Shown: positions 41,357-51,053 of the stretch, piece by piece
How positions within the stretch are numbered: position 1 is the first letter of the stretch
Layout: the number at the start of each line of letters is the position of its first letter
DNA from: Delta-02 sp964513565
GTDB taxonomy: Bacteria > Desulfobacterota > Syntrophorhabdia > Syntrophorhabdales > Syntrophorhabdaceae
Length of the DNA: 64,000 bases
Assembly (NCBI GenBank): GCA_964513565.1
Contig: CAZENE010000005.1
Location: forward strand, 1-64,000
Direction: 5' to 3'
Translations under genes and position numbers: made by a program
Notes under the pieces: generated by a model
What the model saw: the letters and a program-made list of their open reading frames with translations, nothing else
Told to the model about the DNA's origin: nothing
Databases searched by the model: none

Positions 41357-42304
41357 ATGCGCTTAGGCTTAATCCTCGCACTTTTGCTTGCATTGCTTTT
41401 TGCTCCTCATGTACTTACGGCAGCTGAGACAGGCACCAATGGCGGTATCACCGCCGCATCCTACATTCTCGTCGAAAAGGACACGTTCCGTATTATCACG
41501 GGTAAGGATTACCATCGCCGGCTTCCTCCGGCAAGCACTACCAAGGTCATAACGACGCTCATCGCCCTCGAACGGCTCGGCGGCGAAGAGATCATTGTCC
41601 CCAACGAGAAAGTCAAGGCCATCCCCCGGTCCAAAATGAACCTCGTTCCCGGAAGAAAATACAGATCTTTTGACCTCATGACGGGCACGATGGTCGAGTC
41701 CGCGAATGATGCGGCCTATGCCCTCGCCACATATATAGCCGGGTCCGAATCCACTTTTGCCCGGATCATGACGGAAAGGGCGCGCGACCTCGGTGCGATA
41801 GATACAAATTTTGAAAATGCATCGGGGCTTCCTTCGAATAATCAATACTCCAGCCCGTACGATCTCGCACTCATCTTCCGGCAGGCGCTTGCAAACGAGC
41901 GGTTTGTCGACCTTGTTCAAACAAGGTACTTCACTTTTGAAGACAGCACGCGAAAGATCAGGTACAGGAACCATAACAGGCTGTTATTCTGTTTCGAACC
42001 GGCCATCGGAGGAAAAACGGGATATACGCGCGCCGCGCGGCATTGTTATGTCGGTGCATTTGAAAAGAACGGGAAGGTTTACATTCTCGCGATGCTCGGA
42101 AGCCGGAGCCTCTGGAAGGACAGTGTTCAAATTTTGAGAACCTTATACGACGAGGTCCCGAGCGAGGAACAGTTGCGCATGGCGAGGGGCTCCACAGCAT
42201 CCTATTCATCCGTTTCGAAAACACCGTCTCAGAAGAAAAGACCCACTAAAAAGGCCGTCAAGCGCCACGCCGGCAAAACCAAAAAGAAAACAGTCAAGAA
42301 ATAA
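41357..42304 (+). CDS. D-alanyl-D-alanine carboxypeptidase (PBP5/6 family, S11)
   Basis: A 315-residue serine D,D-peptidase with a signal peptide (about residues 1-22). The three penicillin-binding motifs are present: SxxK as PASTTKV near residue 58, SxN as ESANDAAYAL near 117 and KTG as GGKTGYTRAA near 222. It trims the terminal D-Ala of peptidoglycan side chains in the periplasm. The C-terminus is a Lys-rich tail (KKRPTKKAVKRH) instead of the amphipathic anchor of classical DacA. Its stop overlaps the M48 protease start by one base. Confidence 0.92.
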   Translation: MRLGLILALLLALLFAPHVLTAAETGTNGGITAASYILVEKDTFRIITGKDYHRRLPPASTTKVITTLIALERLGGEEIIVPNEKVKAIPRSKMNLVPGRKYRSFDLMTGTMVESANDAAYALATYIAGSESTFARIMTERARDLGAIDTNFENASGLPSNNQYSSPYDLALIFRQALANERFVDLVQTRYFTFEDSTRKIRYRNHNRLLFCFEPAIGGKTGYTRAARHCYVGAFEKNGKVYILAMLGSRSLWKDSVQILRTLYDEVPSEEQLRMARGSTASYSSVSKTPSQKKRPTKKAVKRHAGKTKKKTVKK

Positions 42305-43632
42305 TGAAAAAATGCTTCACCATCACCCTGATCATCGCCTTTATCGCTGCCTCTGTGCCTGCAAATGCGCTCACAAACGAGGAAGAACGCAAGTATGGCA
42401 AGGAGATATATCTCGAGATCGCTCGCACAGTGCCCATAAATAACGATCCTTACATATCGTTTTACCTTAACGATATACGGGCGAGACTCGAAAGCAAGAC
42501 GACGATGCCTTTTCCCATGGTCATTACAGTCATTGACTCTCCGGAGGTCAACGCATTCGCAACCCCGGGCGGTTATGTTTACATCGCTTCGGGTCTTATC
42601 GCAAACAGCGATAAAGAAGAAGAGGTCGCGGGCGTCATCGCCCACGAATTTGCTCACATCAAAAAACGGCACATTGCAAAGAGAGCCGAGAAGGAAAAGT
42701 ATTTCACCGCCACTATGGTAGCTACCATGCTGGCTGCCCTTCTGGTAGGTGATTCTGCCAGGGGCGCGGTCATGGCAGTGGGAATGGGGGGCGCTCAGGC
42801 CGCGGCTTTGAAATATTCACGGGAAGATGAGGAAGAGGCTGACAGGGAAGGATCGGCGCTGGCAAACGCCTCCGGGTACGGAGGCCTCGGGATCTCAGAC
42901 TTCCTCAAGAAATTGCGGGCCGGGGGCGGCGACAAGCTTTATCCCCAGTATCTCCTGACACACCCGTATCATGAAAGCCGTATAATAGCTCTCGAATCCA
43001 TGTGGACCCGAAAACCGCCATCCTCCCAGGCGTCTTTATTCCCGTACATTATTGCGCGGGCAAAGGTCATTCAAAATTACAAGACAACGGGGCTCGCTGA
43101 TGATTTATGGGAAAAACGTTACGCCCAGAACAGTAAAGACCCTGTCGCGGCTTACGGGGCTTCTCTTTACTATTCGCTCAAGGGCAATTTTGAGAAGGCA
43201 CTTGAGATAGCTCGGGCAAATCCGTCTCCCTACAAGGACCTTTTTCTTGGTGAGATATTGATCACTGCCAACAAATTCCCCGAGGCGGTCGATGCTCTTA
43301 AAAATGTCCAGGAAACATTGGGAAGGTATTACCTTGCCCGGGCTTACGAGGGCATGGGGAGCACCGATCTTGCCGTTTCCACATATAACAGCCTGACCCA
43401 GTACGCCCCCATATATCCTGATATATATTACCGTTTGGGCATGATCCTCGGCAGGACAGGGGATGAGGGCGCGGGCCACAAGTATCTGGGCTTGTATTAC
43501 CTGAGCAAGGGCAACTATGCGCTTGCGAGGACGAACATCGAAAAGGCGATATCCCGCTACGGCATAAACTCCAGGCAGGGGGTCGAGCTGATGCGGCTTC
43601 TTTCAAGCATGGATGACCAGGAGAAAAAATAA
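42304..43632 (+). CDS. M48 family metalloprotease with TPR domain (BepA-like)
   Basis: A 442-residue secreted protease. Signal peptide to about residue 22. The zinc site HEFAHIKKRH is near 114, and the third ligand lies in EDEEEADREGSALA near 176. The C-terminal half (about 260-440) is TPR-like (YYSLKGNFEKALEIA, YYLSKGNYALARTNIEKAI). BepA-type proteases help assemble or remove outer-membrane proteins and LptD. It is coupled to the D,D-carboxypeptidase gene and ends 6 bp from the convergent GT9 gene. Confidence 0.92.
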   Translation: MKKCFTITLIIAFIAASVPANALTNEEERKYGKEIYLEIARTVPINNDPYISFYLNDIRARLESKTTMPFPMVITVIDSPEVNAFATPGGYVYIASGLIANSDKEEEVAGVIAHEFAHIKKRHIAKRAEKEKYFTATMVATMLAALLVGDSARGAVMAVGMGGAQAAALKYSREDEEEADREGSALANASGYGGLGISDFLKKLRAGGGDKLYPQYLLTHPYHESRIIALESMWTRKPPSSQASLFPYIIARAKVIQNYKTTGLADDLWEKRYAQNSKDPVAAYGASLYYSLKGNFEKALEIARANPSPYKDLFLGEILITANKFPEAVDALKNVQETLGRYYLARAYEGMGSTDLAVSTYNSLTQYAPIYPDIYYRLGMILGRTGDEGAGHKYLGLYYLSKGNYALARTNIEKAISRYGINSRQGVELMRLLSSMDDQEKK

Positions 43633-43638
43633 TTCCGG

Positions 43639-44496
43639 TCATCTCAGGCCAAGCCGACCATGGACGATCTTCCCGACGGCTTCGATGCTCACATCGTCAA
43701 CATCCATTTTGAGAGAAATATTTTGTCCCCGCGGATGCCAGACAACCGGATCGAACTCGGTGAATATGGTGACGGTCTGTAATCCGCAGGCTCCCGCAAA
43801 ATGGGCCATTCCCGAATCATTTGATACGAAAATACCGCCGCCAAACAAAAATTCCCTAAGCTTGAGAAGCTCGTTTATAATAATTCCTTCTCCCGGGATG
43901 TCGGAATCCGGGGGTTTCAGCAATATTGTACTGATCTTCCTTGCCATCAGGAGGTCCCGTAATGCGATGAAGTTTTCGGGAACCCATTTTCTCTTGGTCA
44001 AGCTTTTTTCCGGGTAAAGGATCGCCCGGTCATCTTTTTTTGGAATGATCCCGGCTTTTACAGGTTCGATCCCAAAGGATCTCAGCTGGCGAAGCTGATA
44101 TTCTTCTATGTGCAGGTTTTCTGCCGGCAACGTCCCGGGCTTTTCCGGGTCTGGAAATGATCCTTCCGGATACATGTCTATAAATAGCAATTCCTCCCGC
44201 GAATAGGGGGCCCACCTCTTGCGGATGAGTCCCTGCCTGTCCTTACCGATGAATACGATCTGTCTCCAATCGGGACCGGTCAATGTCTCTGAAAAGAGGT
44301 GGAGCCAGTGCCGTGATTCAATCCCGTACGTTTTCGCAAAATACACGCTGAAAAGGTCGAGGAAACGACGGCTCCCGAGGGCCGCAAGACAGTTGCCAAA
44401 ATGTTTTCGCAAAGACAGGAAGATCGATTCTGCGAGACAAACATCTCCGAGGCCTCCCAGGTGCACGACCAAGACCTCGTCGTAATTATTTTGCAT
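43639..44496 (-). CDS. Glycosyltransferase family 9 (heptosyltransferase-like)
   Basis: A 285-residue GT9 protein. The start VLVVHLGGLGDVCLAESIFLSLRKHF is the usual GLGD motif that begins the acceptor domain. The C-terminal sugar-nucleotide domain has FVSNDSGMAHFAGACGLQTVTIF near residue 222 and VWHPRG near 250. It is shorter than typical heptosyltransferases (about 320-350). It may add heptose or another sugar to LPS core. It has no other LPS gene next to it and starts after a terminator that ends the ahcY operon, so it probably has its own promoter. Confidence 0.87.
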   Translation of the reverse strand: MQNNYDEVLVVHLGGLGDVCLAESIFLSLRKHFGNCLAALGSRRFLDLFSVYFAKTYGIESRHWLHLFSETLTGPDWRQIVFIGKDRQGLIRKRWAPYSREELLFIDMYPEGSFPDPEKPGTLPAENLHIEEYQLRQLRSFGIEPVKAGIIPKKDDRAILYPEKSLTKRKWVPENFIALRDLLMARKISTILLKPPDSDIPGEGIIINELLKLREFLFGGGIFVSNDSGMAHFAGACGLQTVTIFTEFDPVVWHPRGQNISLKMDVDDVSIEAVGKIVHGRLGLR

Positions 44497-44623
44497 TCTG
44501 CGGAACCGGATGGATTGTTGATATTCCCTCCAGCAGGGTCATTCCGCGCTCGATGAACGCCGCAAGAATAACAGAAACCGCTACAATGGACGGATTAAAA
44601 AAGCTTTTGAGGAGAACGTTCAT
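44486..44623 (-). CDS. Possible 45-aa membrane peptide
   Basis: Minus-strand frame from ATG at 44623: MNVLLKSFFNPSIVAVSVIL, then AAFIERGMTLLEG and a short tail. One hydrophobic helix is likely. The ribosome site is weak. It overlaps the GT9 start by 11 bp, which would allow coupling. The rest of 44624-44863 has no gene I can support; a plus-strand frame at 44553-44747 is probably chance. Confidence 0.25.
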   Translation of the reverse strand: MNVLLKSFFNPSIVAVSVILAAFIERGMTLLEGISTIHPVPQNAK

Positions 44624-44865
44624 TTTTTCCAAAGGCTGGATCATTCTAGCGGAAAAATTGTCCGTGTTAAAGGAAAAAGAGCAAGGGTCCCTGGTCCCTA
44701 CGTTTGCCCCAACCGGAATCATTCCGGAATTTGTCCTTACAAGTTGAGCAAAAGAGGCAAAACAGATGCGCAAAAAAGGGGATCTCAGCTCGAAAAACGC
44801 GGGGTGGCCCCGCATATTTATGAAAGCAGGGAAGAAGCCCGCAGGACATTGACAGGGACCTGAAG

Positions 44866-44902
44866 AAAAAAGCTCCGGCGTCTTTTTCCGGGAGGCCGGA
44901 GC
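44866..44902 (-). terminator. Rho-independent terminator after the PfkB kinase gene
   Basis: On the minus strand GCTCCGGC (44902-44895) pairs with GCCGGAGC (44879-44872), followed by six T (44871-44866). It lies 52 bp after the kinase stop at 44954 and closes the long minus-strand operon. Confidence 0.85.
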
Positions 44903-44953
44903 CTCGATAAGGTGTTCTCGTTTCAGACCGAAGAGTAAAAAATCGGGTCAGGA

Positions 44954-45871
44954 CTACAAGGTTATTTCCCCAAACTGCATACATCTCTTCAAAGCCTGGT
45001 ACCTTTGTTTTATCTCCTTCATCGTCAATTTCCTGATCCTGTTGATGCTGAAATCTTCGACATTGAAGGATGCCATGACGGTACCCATAATGATCGCCTG
45101 CTTCACGGTCTCGGCGGTGGCCTCGCCTACATTAGCAAGGTACCCCATGAAACCGCCCGCAAAAGTATCTCCCGCTCCGGTCGGATCGAAGACGTCTTCC
45201 AGTGGAAATGCCGGGGCCAGGAACACCTCGTCCCGGTTCATCATGAACACTCCGTATTCACCACGCTTGGCGATAATGCACGTCGGGCCCATTTCGATCA
45301 GCTTGCGGGCCCCTTTTAACAGATTATGTTCCTTTGAGATCTCGCGCAGCTCCGCCTCGTTTATCACGAGCATGTCAACCCTCCGTATAACCTCCATAAG
45401 CGCATCAAATTTGTTCGCGATCCAGAAATCCATCGTGTCGAGAACAAGGGCAATGGGTTTTTTGATATGGTTGATAACATGGAGCTGGAGTTCGGGATCT
45501 ATGTTCGCAAGGAAAAGAAATTCAGCATTCCTGTAATCTTCAGGCACTTTCGGCCGGAACGTCTCGATTACGTTCAGTTCGGTCTTAAGGGTTATTGCCT
45601 GGTTGAGGTCGTATCCATACCTGCCTTCCCAGCGGAAGGTCTTCCCGTGATCGACCTCAATACCGGAGAGATCTACGCTGCGGTCCTTCAGGAAGGATAT
45701 TCCATCCATATCGAAGTCATGGCCGACCGTCGCCACCATGCCGACGTCGGTGAAAAAACTGGCCGCATTCGTAAAATGCAGGGCAGAGCCCCCGAGTACA
45801 CTTTCGGCTTTCCCGAAAGGCGTCTCTATTGAATCATACGCTACCGTTCCTGCCACGCAAAGCTTAATCAT
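44954..45871 (-). CDS. PfkB family carbohydrate kinase, possibly adenosine kinase
   Basis: About 305 residues from the ATG at 45871, which overlaps the ahcY stop as ATGA. PfkB motifs: GGSALHFTNAASFF near residue 33 (substrate site) and DPTGAGDTFAGGFMGYL near 230 with the catalytic Asp. It is a cytoplasmic ribokinase-fold enzyme. Coupling to ahcY, which releases adenosine, suggests adenosine as substrate. This is inference from position; the family also includes ribokinase and other sugar kinases. Confidence 0.88.
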   Translation of the reverse strand: MIKLCVAGTVAYDSIETPFGKAESVLGGSALHFTNAASFFTDVGMVATVGHDFDMDGISFLKDRSVDLSGIEVDHGKTFRWEGRYGYDLNQAITLKTELNVIETFRPKVPEDYRNAEFLFLANIDPELQLHVINHIKKPIALVLDTMDFWIANKFDALMEVIRRVDMLVINEAELREISKEHNLLKGARKLIEMGPTCIIAKRGEYGVFMMNRDEVFLAPAFPLEDVFDPTGAGDTFAGGFMGYLANVGEATAETVKQAIIMGTVMASFNVEDFSINRIRKLTMKEIKQRYQALKRCMQFGEITL

Positions 45872-47193
45872 GTTCCCATCTCCCATGACGCGAGGTATGT
45901 CTTCTGCTCTTCGGTGAGGGTATCAATGGTCACGCCGGCCGATGCGAGTTTCATCATGGCAACGTGTTCGTCGATGGTCCTGGGTACGGAATATACCTTT
46001 TTCTCCAGAGATTTGGCGTTCTTCCACACATATTCCGAACAGAGCGCCTGATTTGCAAAGCTCATATCCATAACGTCAGACGGGTGCCCTTCCGCGCACG
46101 CTAGGTTGACAAGCCTGCCTTCGCCGAGCAGGAATATTTTCCTGCCATCATTCATAGTATATTCATCGATAAATCCGCGGATGCGCCTTTTCGACTTTTT
46201 CATTTTCTCCAATGCCTCTATTTCGATCTCCACGTTAAAATGCCCTGAATTGCAGACTATTGCGCCATCCTTCATTTTCTTGAAATGTTCTTCGCGAATG
46301 ACATGGATATCGCCGGTCGTTGTCACGAAGATATCGCCGACGGCTGCCGCCTTGCCCATCTCCATCACCTCGTATCCGTCCATATGGGCCTCGAGGGCGC
46401 GAAGCGGGTCGACCTCCGCAACAATGACATGGGCGCCAAGCCCTTTAGCCCGCATCGTCACGCCTTTGCCGCACCAGCCGTAGCCGGCAAGAACAAATGT
46501 CGCACCGGCATAGAGAATGTTCGTTGCGCGCAGGATTCCATCAATCGTGCTCTGGCCTGTTCCGTAACGGTTATCGAACATGTGTTTCGTCAATGCGTCA
46601 TTTACCGCGACAACGGGGAACTGGAGGACGCCCTCGAGCTCCATGCTTTTTAGCCGGATAACGCCTGTGGTCGTCTCTTCCATCGACCCGACCACGTCGC
46701 CGACGAGCGTCTGCCGCTCTTTCTTGCCGAGCTTCTTTACCCATTTTTTGATAACATCGTGCAATGCGTCAGTCCTGTCAAAAGCTATCATATGAAGCGC
46801 ACCGACAAGGTCCGCCCCGTCGTCCATGGTTATATTCGGCATGAAGGAGAGGGCCTTCATAATATGTTCGTAATACTGCTTGTCGGTCTCGCCCTTTATC
46901 GAAAAGGCCGGGATCTTGAAATGTTTCACGATCGCTGCCGCCACGTCATCCTGCGTGCTCAAAGGGTTGGATGCGCACACGACGACATCGGCTCCGCCTG
47001 CCTTTAATGTCTTGACAAGGTTCGCCGTTTCCGCAGTAACGTGGAGGCAGCATGCGATCCTGACACCCTTAAGAGGTTTCTCTTTTGCAAAACGCTGCGC
47101 TATCTGCCTTAAGACCGGCATCCTTCTTTCGGCCCACTCGATTCTTTCCAGGCCCGCATCAGCCAGTTTTATATCCTTTACATCGTAATCCAT
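45868..47193 (-). CDS. ahcY: Adenosylhomocysteinase
   Basis: A 441-residue SAH hydrolase. ACCLHVTAETANLVKTLKAGGADV near residue 47, the NAD site AGYGWCGKGVTMRAKGLGAHVIVAEVDPLRALEAHMDGY-type region around 235-275, and a C-terminus with HPSDVMDMSFANQALC near 370. It splits S-adenosylhomocysteine to adenosine and homocysteine, relieving product inhibition of methyltransferases. It lacks the common bacterial insert and resembles archaeal-type lengths. It follows metK after 192 bp; that gap shows no SAH riboswitch I can recognise. Confidence 0.96.
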   Translation of the reverse strand: MDYDVKDIKLADAGLERIEWAERRMPVLRQIAQRFAKEKPLKGVRIACCLHVTAETANLVKTLKAGGADVVVCASNPLSTQDDVAAAIVKHFKIPAFSIKGETDKQYYEHIMKALSFMPNITMDDGADLVGALHMIAFDRTDALHDVIKKWVKKLGKKERQTLVGDVVGSMEETTTGVIRLKSMELEGVLQFPVVAVNDALTKHMFDNRYGTGQSTIDGILRATNILYAGATFVLAGYGWCGKGVTMRAKGLGAHVIVAEVDPLRALEAHMDGYEVMEMGKAAAVGDIFVTTTGDIHVIREEHFKKMKDGAIVCNSGHFNVEIEIEALEKMKKSKRRIRGFIDEYTMNDGRKIFLLGEGRLVNLACAEGHPSDVMDMSFANQALCSEYVWKNAKSLEKKVYSVPRTIDEHVAMMKLASAGVTIDTLTEEQKTYLASWEMGT

Positions 47194-47385
47194 TTATCTA
47201 TCCCTCCCTTTTCTAGGTTTATTTAGAAGTAACCAGGTTTCTGCATTCCTGCGCCGCGGCTTCAAATCAAAACTGTGCCGGCGCCATCCATCCAGGCTTA
47301 AAGGGGACATGTCGTGTGGCCAACATCCGGGAACGCAACCAGGCAGACGGCGAAGGCAACGATTTCATTTGGAGCCGGATAATCG

Positions 47386-48549
47386 TTATATGCCGGCGGC
47401 CTTGCGTATCTCTTCCACCATATCGAGCTTTTCCCAGGTAAATTCGGGATCGTTCCTGCCGAAATGCCCGCCGCAGGCCGTCTTTTTATAGATCGGCCTT
47501 AACAGGTCAAGTCTCTCGATTATCTTTCTCGGCCTCATATCGAAGAGCTCATTGACGATCTGAGCGATCCTGTCGGGGCTTATCTTCGATGTGCCCTGGG
47601 TATCGATCATAACGGAAACAGGCCGCGCTACACCGATCGTGTAGGCTATCTGCAATTCCAGCCTGTCGGCAAGGCCCGCAGCAACAAGGTTTTTTGCGAT
47701 GTAACGCGCCATATACGATGCGCTTCTATCGACCTTTGAGGGGTCTTTTCCGGAGAAAGCGCCTCCGCCGTGACTGCCGACCCCGCCGTATGTATCGACG
47801 ATTATCTTCCGCCCCGTCACCCCGCAATCGCCTTTCGGGCCGCCCACCACGAAACGGCCGGTCGAATTGATGAATATATTGGTCTTGTCATCCATCAACT
47901 CAACGGGAATGGTCTTTCTGATGACTTCCTCGGTTATGGCTTCCCGCAATTTGCCGGTCGCCACATCCGGGTTATGCTGAGCCGCTACAACAACCGAATC
48001 GACCCGTATCGGCTTGTGGTCGAGATATTCAATGGTAACCTGGCTCTTTCCGTCCGGGCGCAGGAAAGGGAGCGTCCCGTCTTTGCGGACATCCGCAAGG
48101 CGCCTGACAAGCTTATGCGCATACATGATCGACATGGGCATAAATTCTGCGGTTTCAGTGCAGGCATACCCGAACATAAGGCCCTGGTCCCCGGCGCCCT
48201 GTTCATGGTCGGATGTCTCATTCACGCCCATAGCTATATCGGGGGATTGTTCGTCGATCGCCGTCAGAACTGCACACGTTTCCCAGTCAAAGCCCATCGA
48301 TGAATCGTTATAACCTATCTCTTTCACGGTCTGCCGTACGATATCGGGAACGTTTACATAGCCCGATGTCGTGATCTCGCCGCCGACAAGCGCAAGCCCT
48401 GTTGTTACATACGTCTCGCACGCTACCCTTGCCTTTGTGTCCTCACTGATTATCGCATCGAGAACCGCATCCGATATCTGGTCGGAAACCTTGTCCGGAT
48501 GTCCTTCGGCAACCGATTCAGACGTGAATAAGAATCTGCTCATTCCCAT
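47386..48549 (-). CDS. metK: S-adenosylmethionine synthase
   Basis: A 387-residue MetK. TSESVAEGHPDKVSDQISDAVLDA near residue 8 contains the methionine-binding His and Asp. GAGDQGLMFGYA near 117 is the mobile loop. GGGAFSGKDPSKVDRSASYMARYIAKN near 258 binds phosphate and Mg. It makes SAM from ATP and methionine. Two ATG codons (48549, 48543) follow a GGAGGG. It lies between ptsI and ahcY and so links the PTS block to the SAM cycle genes. Confidence 0.97.
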   Translation of the reverse strand: MGMSRFLFTSESVAEGHPDKVSDQISDAVLDAIISEDTKARVACETYVTTGLALVGGEITTSGYVNVPDIVRQTVKEIGYNDSSMGFDWETCAVLTAIDEQSPDIAMGVNETSDHEQGAGDQGLMFGYACTETAEFMPMSIMYAHKLVRRLADVRKDGTLPFLRPDGKSQVTIEYLDHKPIRVDSVVVAAQHNPDVATGKLREAITEEVIRKTIPVELMDDKTNIFINSTGRFVVGGPKGDCGVTGRKIIVDTYGGVGSHGGGAFSGKDPSKVDRSASYMARYIAKNLVAAGLADRLELQIAYTIGVARPVSVMIDTQGTSKISPDRIAQIVNELFDMRPRKIIERLDLLRPIYKKTACGGHFGRNDPEFTWEKLDMVEEIRKAAGI

Positions 48550-48590
48550 TTTGTACCCTCCTTAACAATATTGGATCTTCAGATTCATTC

Positions 48591-50366
48591 CTAGACCTTG
48601 GGAAAATCTCCAGGAAATAATTTCGCCATCTCGTTCTTCAAAAGCAGCTCGGCTTCAGCAGGTGAATCCTTTTTCATTATCTCTTCCAGCAATTCCCGGC
48701 AATACCCGTGATCAAGACCGCGTATCGCTTTCTTCGCTCTAGGTATCGCATAGGGGTTCATGCTTATCTCGTCGAGACCGAGACCGAGCAATACGGGAAC
48801 ATACCGGGGCTCCCCGGCCATTTCACCGCAAAGGGCGATAGTTATCTTATTCGCATGGGCATCATCGACCGTCTTTTTTATCATTTTCAGAACAGCCGGA
48901 TGGAGCGGTTCATACAAATACGAGACGTATTCATTGACCCGGTCTATGGCCAGAGCATACTGGATCAGATCGTTTGTCCCTATGCTGAAAAAATCCACCT
49001 CGGCGGCAAGCTTATCGCTGATCATACACGCCGACGGGACCTCTATCATAATACCCGTTTTGATGTTCTTGTTGTAGGATATACGCTTTCGTGACAGCTC
49101 TTCCATGCATTCCGCAATAATAGCTTTAGTTTTACGCACTTCATCAATTCCGGAAACCATCGGGATCAATATCCTCAACGGCCCGAAAGCGCTGGCCCGC
49201 AGGATCCCTTTGAGCTGCGCCTTGAAAAGAGACACTTCCTTAATACAGAGCCTTATCGCGCGCAGGCCCATTGCAGGGTTTATCTCTTTGGGCATTTCGA
49301 TCTCGGAGACAAATTTATCTCCGCCGATATCGAGGGTCCTTATCGTTATATATTCCATCGTATTATTTTCGGCAAGTTTCCGGTAAATGTGGTAATGGTC
49401 CATTTCCGTCGGGAGGTCGTTTCTCTTTGAGAGATAAATATATTCCGTCCGGTAAAGCCCGATACCGCTTGCCCCGTATTTTTCGACAATATCCATCTCG
49501 GCGAGAAGTTCTATGTTTGCCCCTACCCTCATTTTGAACCCGTCTTTTGTCTCAGCCTTTAAACGAGCGAGCTTCAGATGCTCCTTCTTCTGGTTCCGAA
49601 GGTGTATCTGCTTCGCCTGATACTCCTTCTGGACTTCCCTGGCGGGGTTTATGATTACGAGGCCTTCTTCGCCGTCGATAACGACAAGGTCGTTATTCTT
49701 AACAAGGCTCGAGACATTGCCGACACCGACAACTGCCGGTATTTCGAGCGCCCGCGCAACGATGGACGTATGCGACGTCCTTCCCCCGACATCGGTGGCA
49801 AACCCGGATATCCGGTTCAGGTTAAGCTGGATCGTGTCGGCAGGTGAGAGATCGTGGGCAATGATGATCGACTTGCCTTTTATCGTCCGTTCGATGGGCG
49901 ATTGTTTTTCGGTGGAAAGGATCCTGGCGAGCCTCTCATAAATATACTTGATATCCTGGCCGCGCTCTCGCAGATAGGGATCTTCGACCTGGTCAAAACT
50001 GGCAAGGAACCGGAAAACCACGACCTCGAGGGCCCATTCGGCATTTATCAGCTCCGACCGGATCACGTCGATCACGGAATTGTAAAAAAATTCATCTTGA
50101 AGTATCAATATATGCGCATCTATAATAAAGGCGTGTTTTTTAACCTCGTCATCGGGGATAGAGTCCTTGATATGGCTGAGCTGATTCGTAGCTTCCTGGA
50201 TCGCCCCTTTTATTCTGGAAATTTCACGCTCAACCTGGCGTTCATTTATTGAACGCCTGGCGATCGCGATCTTGCCCCGGTCGATGAGGCGTACCCTTCC
50301 TATTGTTATGCCTGAAGAGACCCCGATCCCCTTGAGAGTTTTATTTAAAAATAATTCTTCTTTCAT
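48591..50366 (-). CDS. ptsI: PEP-protein phosphotransferase (PTS enzyme I)
   Basis: A 591-residue EI. The phosphorylated His is in GGRTSHTSIVARALEIPAVVG near residue 193. GASGIGLYRTEYIYL near 298 and the C-terminal PEP domain IGTNDLIQYALAIDRVNE near 455 plus VALCGE-type AGEPRYVPVLLGLG near 510 are present. It phosphorylates HPr using PEP. It overlaps the HPr gene by 4 bp. No EIIB or EIIC gene is in the window, so the phosphate flow may be regulatory. Confidence 0.97.
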   Translation of the reverse strand: MKEELFLNKTLKGIGVSSGITIGRVRLIDRGKIAIARRSINERQVEREISRIKGAIQEATNQLSHIKDSIPDDEVKKHAFIIDAHILILQDEFFYNSVIDVIRSELINAEWALEVVVFRFLASFDQVEDPYLRERGQDIKYIYERLARILSTEKQSPIERTIKGKSIIIAHDLSPADTIQLNLNRISGFATDVGGRTSHTSIVARALEIPAVVGVGNVSSLVKNNDLVVIDGEEGLVIINPAREVQKEYQAKQIHLRNQKKEHLKLARLKAETKDGFKMRVGANIELLAEMDIVEKYGASGIGLYRTEYIYLSKRNDLPTEMDHYHIYRKLAENNTMEYITIRTLDIGGDKFVSEIEMPKEINPAMGLRAIRLCIKEVSLFKAQLKGILRASAFGPLRILIPMVSGIDEVRKTKAIIAECMEELSRKRISYNKNIKTGIMIEVPSACMISDKLAAEVDFFSIGTNDLIQYALAIDRVNEYVSYLYEPLHPAVLKMIKKTVDDAHANKITIALCGEMAGEPRYVPVLLGLGLDEISMNPYAIPRAKKAIRGLDHGYCRELLEEIMKKDSPAEAELLLKNEMAKLFPGDFPKV

Positions 50367-50629
50367 TCCTCGTTAAATCCATTATTGATAAGGCCTCCCA
50401 ATTCTTGAAACGCCTTTTCCTCGTCCTCTCCTTCAACCTTGAGGACGATCTTGCTGCCTAAAGGGCATGCGAGCATAAGAAGGCCCATGATGCTCTTGCC
50501 GTTTACCTGCATGCCGTCCTTTTCCATGATCACGTTCGAGTTGAATTTGGCCGCTGACTTCACAAACATTGCCGCTGCGCGCGCATGGAGGCCAAGCCTG
50601 TTCCTGATAGTAAATATGCCTTCTAGCAT
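50363..50629 (-). CDS. ptsH: Phosphocarrier protein HPr
   Basis: An 88-residue HPr. The EI-phosphorylated His is in NRLGLHARAAAMFVKSA near residue 15, and the regulatory Ser is in VNGKSIMGLLMLACP near 46, so it can serve both EI and HPr kinase (hprK is five genes upstream). It passes phosphate to the EIIA proteins. It overlaps ptsI by 4 bp and is 3 bp after the EIIA gene. Confidence 0.97.
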   Translation of the reverse strand: MLEGIFTIRNRLGLHARAAAMFVKSAAKFNSNVIMEKDGMQVNGKSIMGLLMLACPLGSKIVLKVEGEDEEKAFQELGGLINNGFNEE

Positions 50630-50632
50630 TTC

Positions 50633-51043
50633 CTAATCCTTTTTCCTAGCCTTCAGGACATCCGTTGCACGGTATATGTTCTTCTGTCCGTACTGCGTGA
50701 TAAAATTCGCCAGTTCGCCAAGGGTTTTCCCCTCCCGGTATGTGACCAGTTTGATAAGCATCGGAAGATTGACGCCCGCAACAACTTCAACGTTATCTTC
50801 TTCCAGAAATGACAGGCTGATATTGGAAGGGGTCCCTCCGAACATATCGGTCAGGATAATAACACCGTCTCCACTATTGGAACTTTTCAAGGCCGACACG
50901 ATCTTCTCTTTAATTTTTTCAACCTGATCGTCGGGAAAGATATCCACGGCGACGAACTGTTCCTGCTTTCCCACGATCAATTCGGTTGCCGCAACCATTT
51001 CCCGGCCCAGATTAAAGTGTGCCACCACAATAAGACCGGTCAT
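50633..51043 (-). CDS. PTS EIIA component, mannose family, stand-alone
   Basis: A 136-residue EIIA-Man domain. The active His is probably residue 9 (IVVAHFNLGREM), aligned to the His of IGTHG in ManX; the following Gly is replaced by Phe. GVIILTDMFGGTPSNISLSFL near 60 is the typical family motif. It is not fused to EIIB and no EIIC/EIID genes are near, so it probably works as a regulatory phosphate acceptor. It lies between rapZ and HPr in the same operon. Confidence 0.9.
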   Translation of the reverse strand: MTGLIVVAHFNLGREMVAATELIVGKQEQFVAVDIFPDDQVEKIKEKIVSALKSSNSGDGVIILTDMFGGTPSNISLSFLEEDNVEVVAGVNLPMLIKLVTYREGKTLGELANFITQYGQKNIYRATDVLKARKKD

Positions 51044-51053
51044 AAGAGCCTCC

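Noticed and set aside
44553..44747. Plus-strand 64-codon ORF
   Set aside because: No ribosome site and no conserved look; it lies in a gap between a GT9 gene and a terminator.
47194..47385. SAH or SAM riboswitch before ahcY
   Set aside because: The gap is long enough, but I find none of the conserved GAGGAGCGCUGC-like core or the paired elements of the SAH riboswitch.
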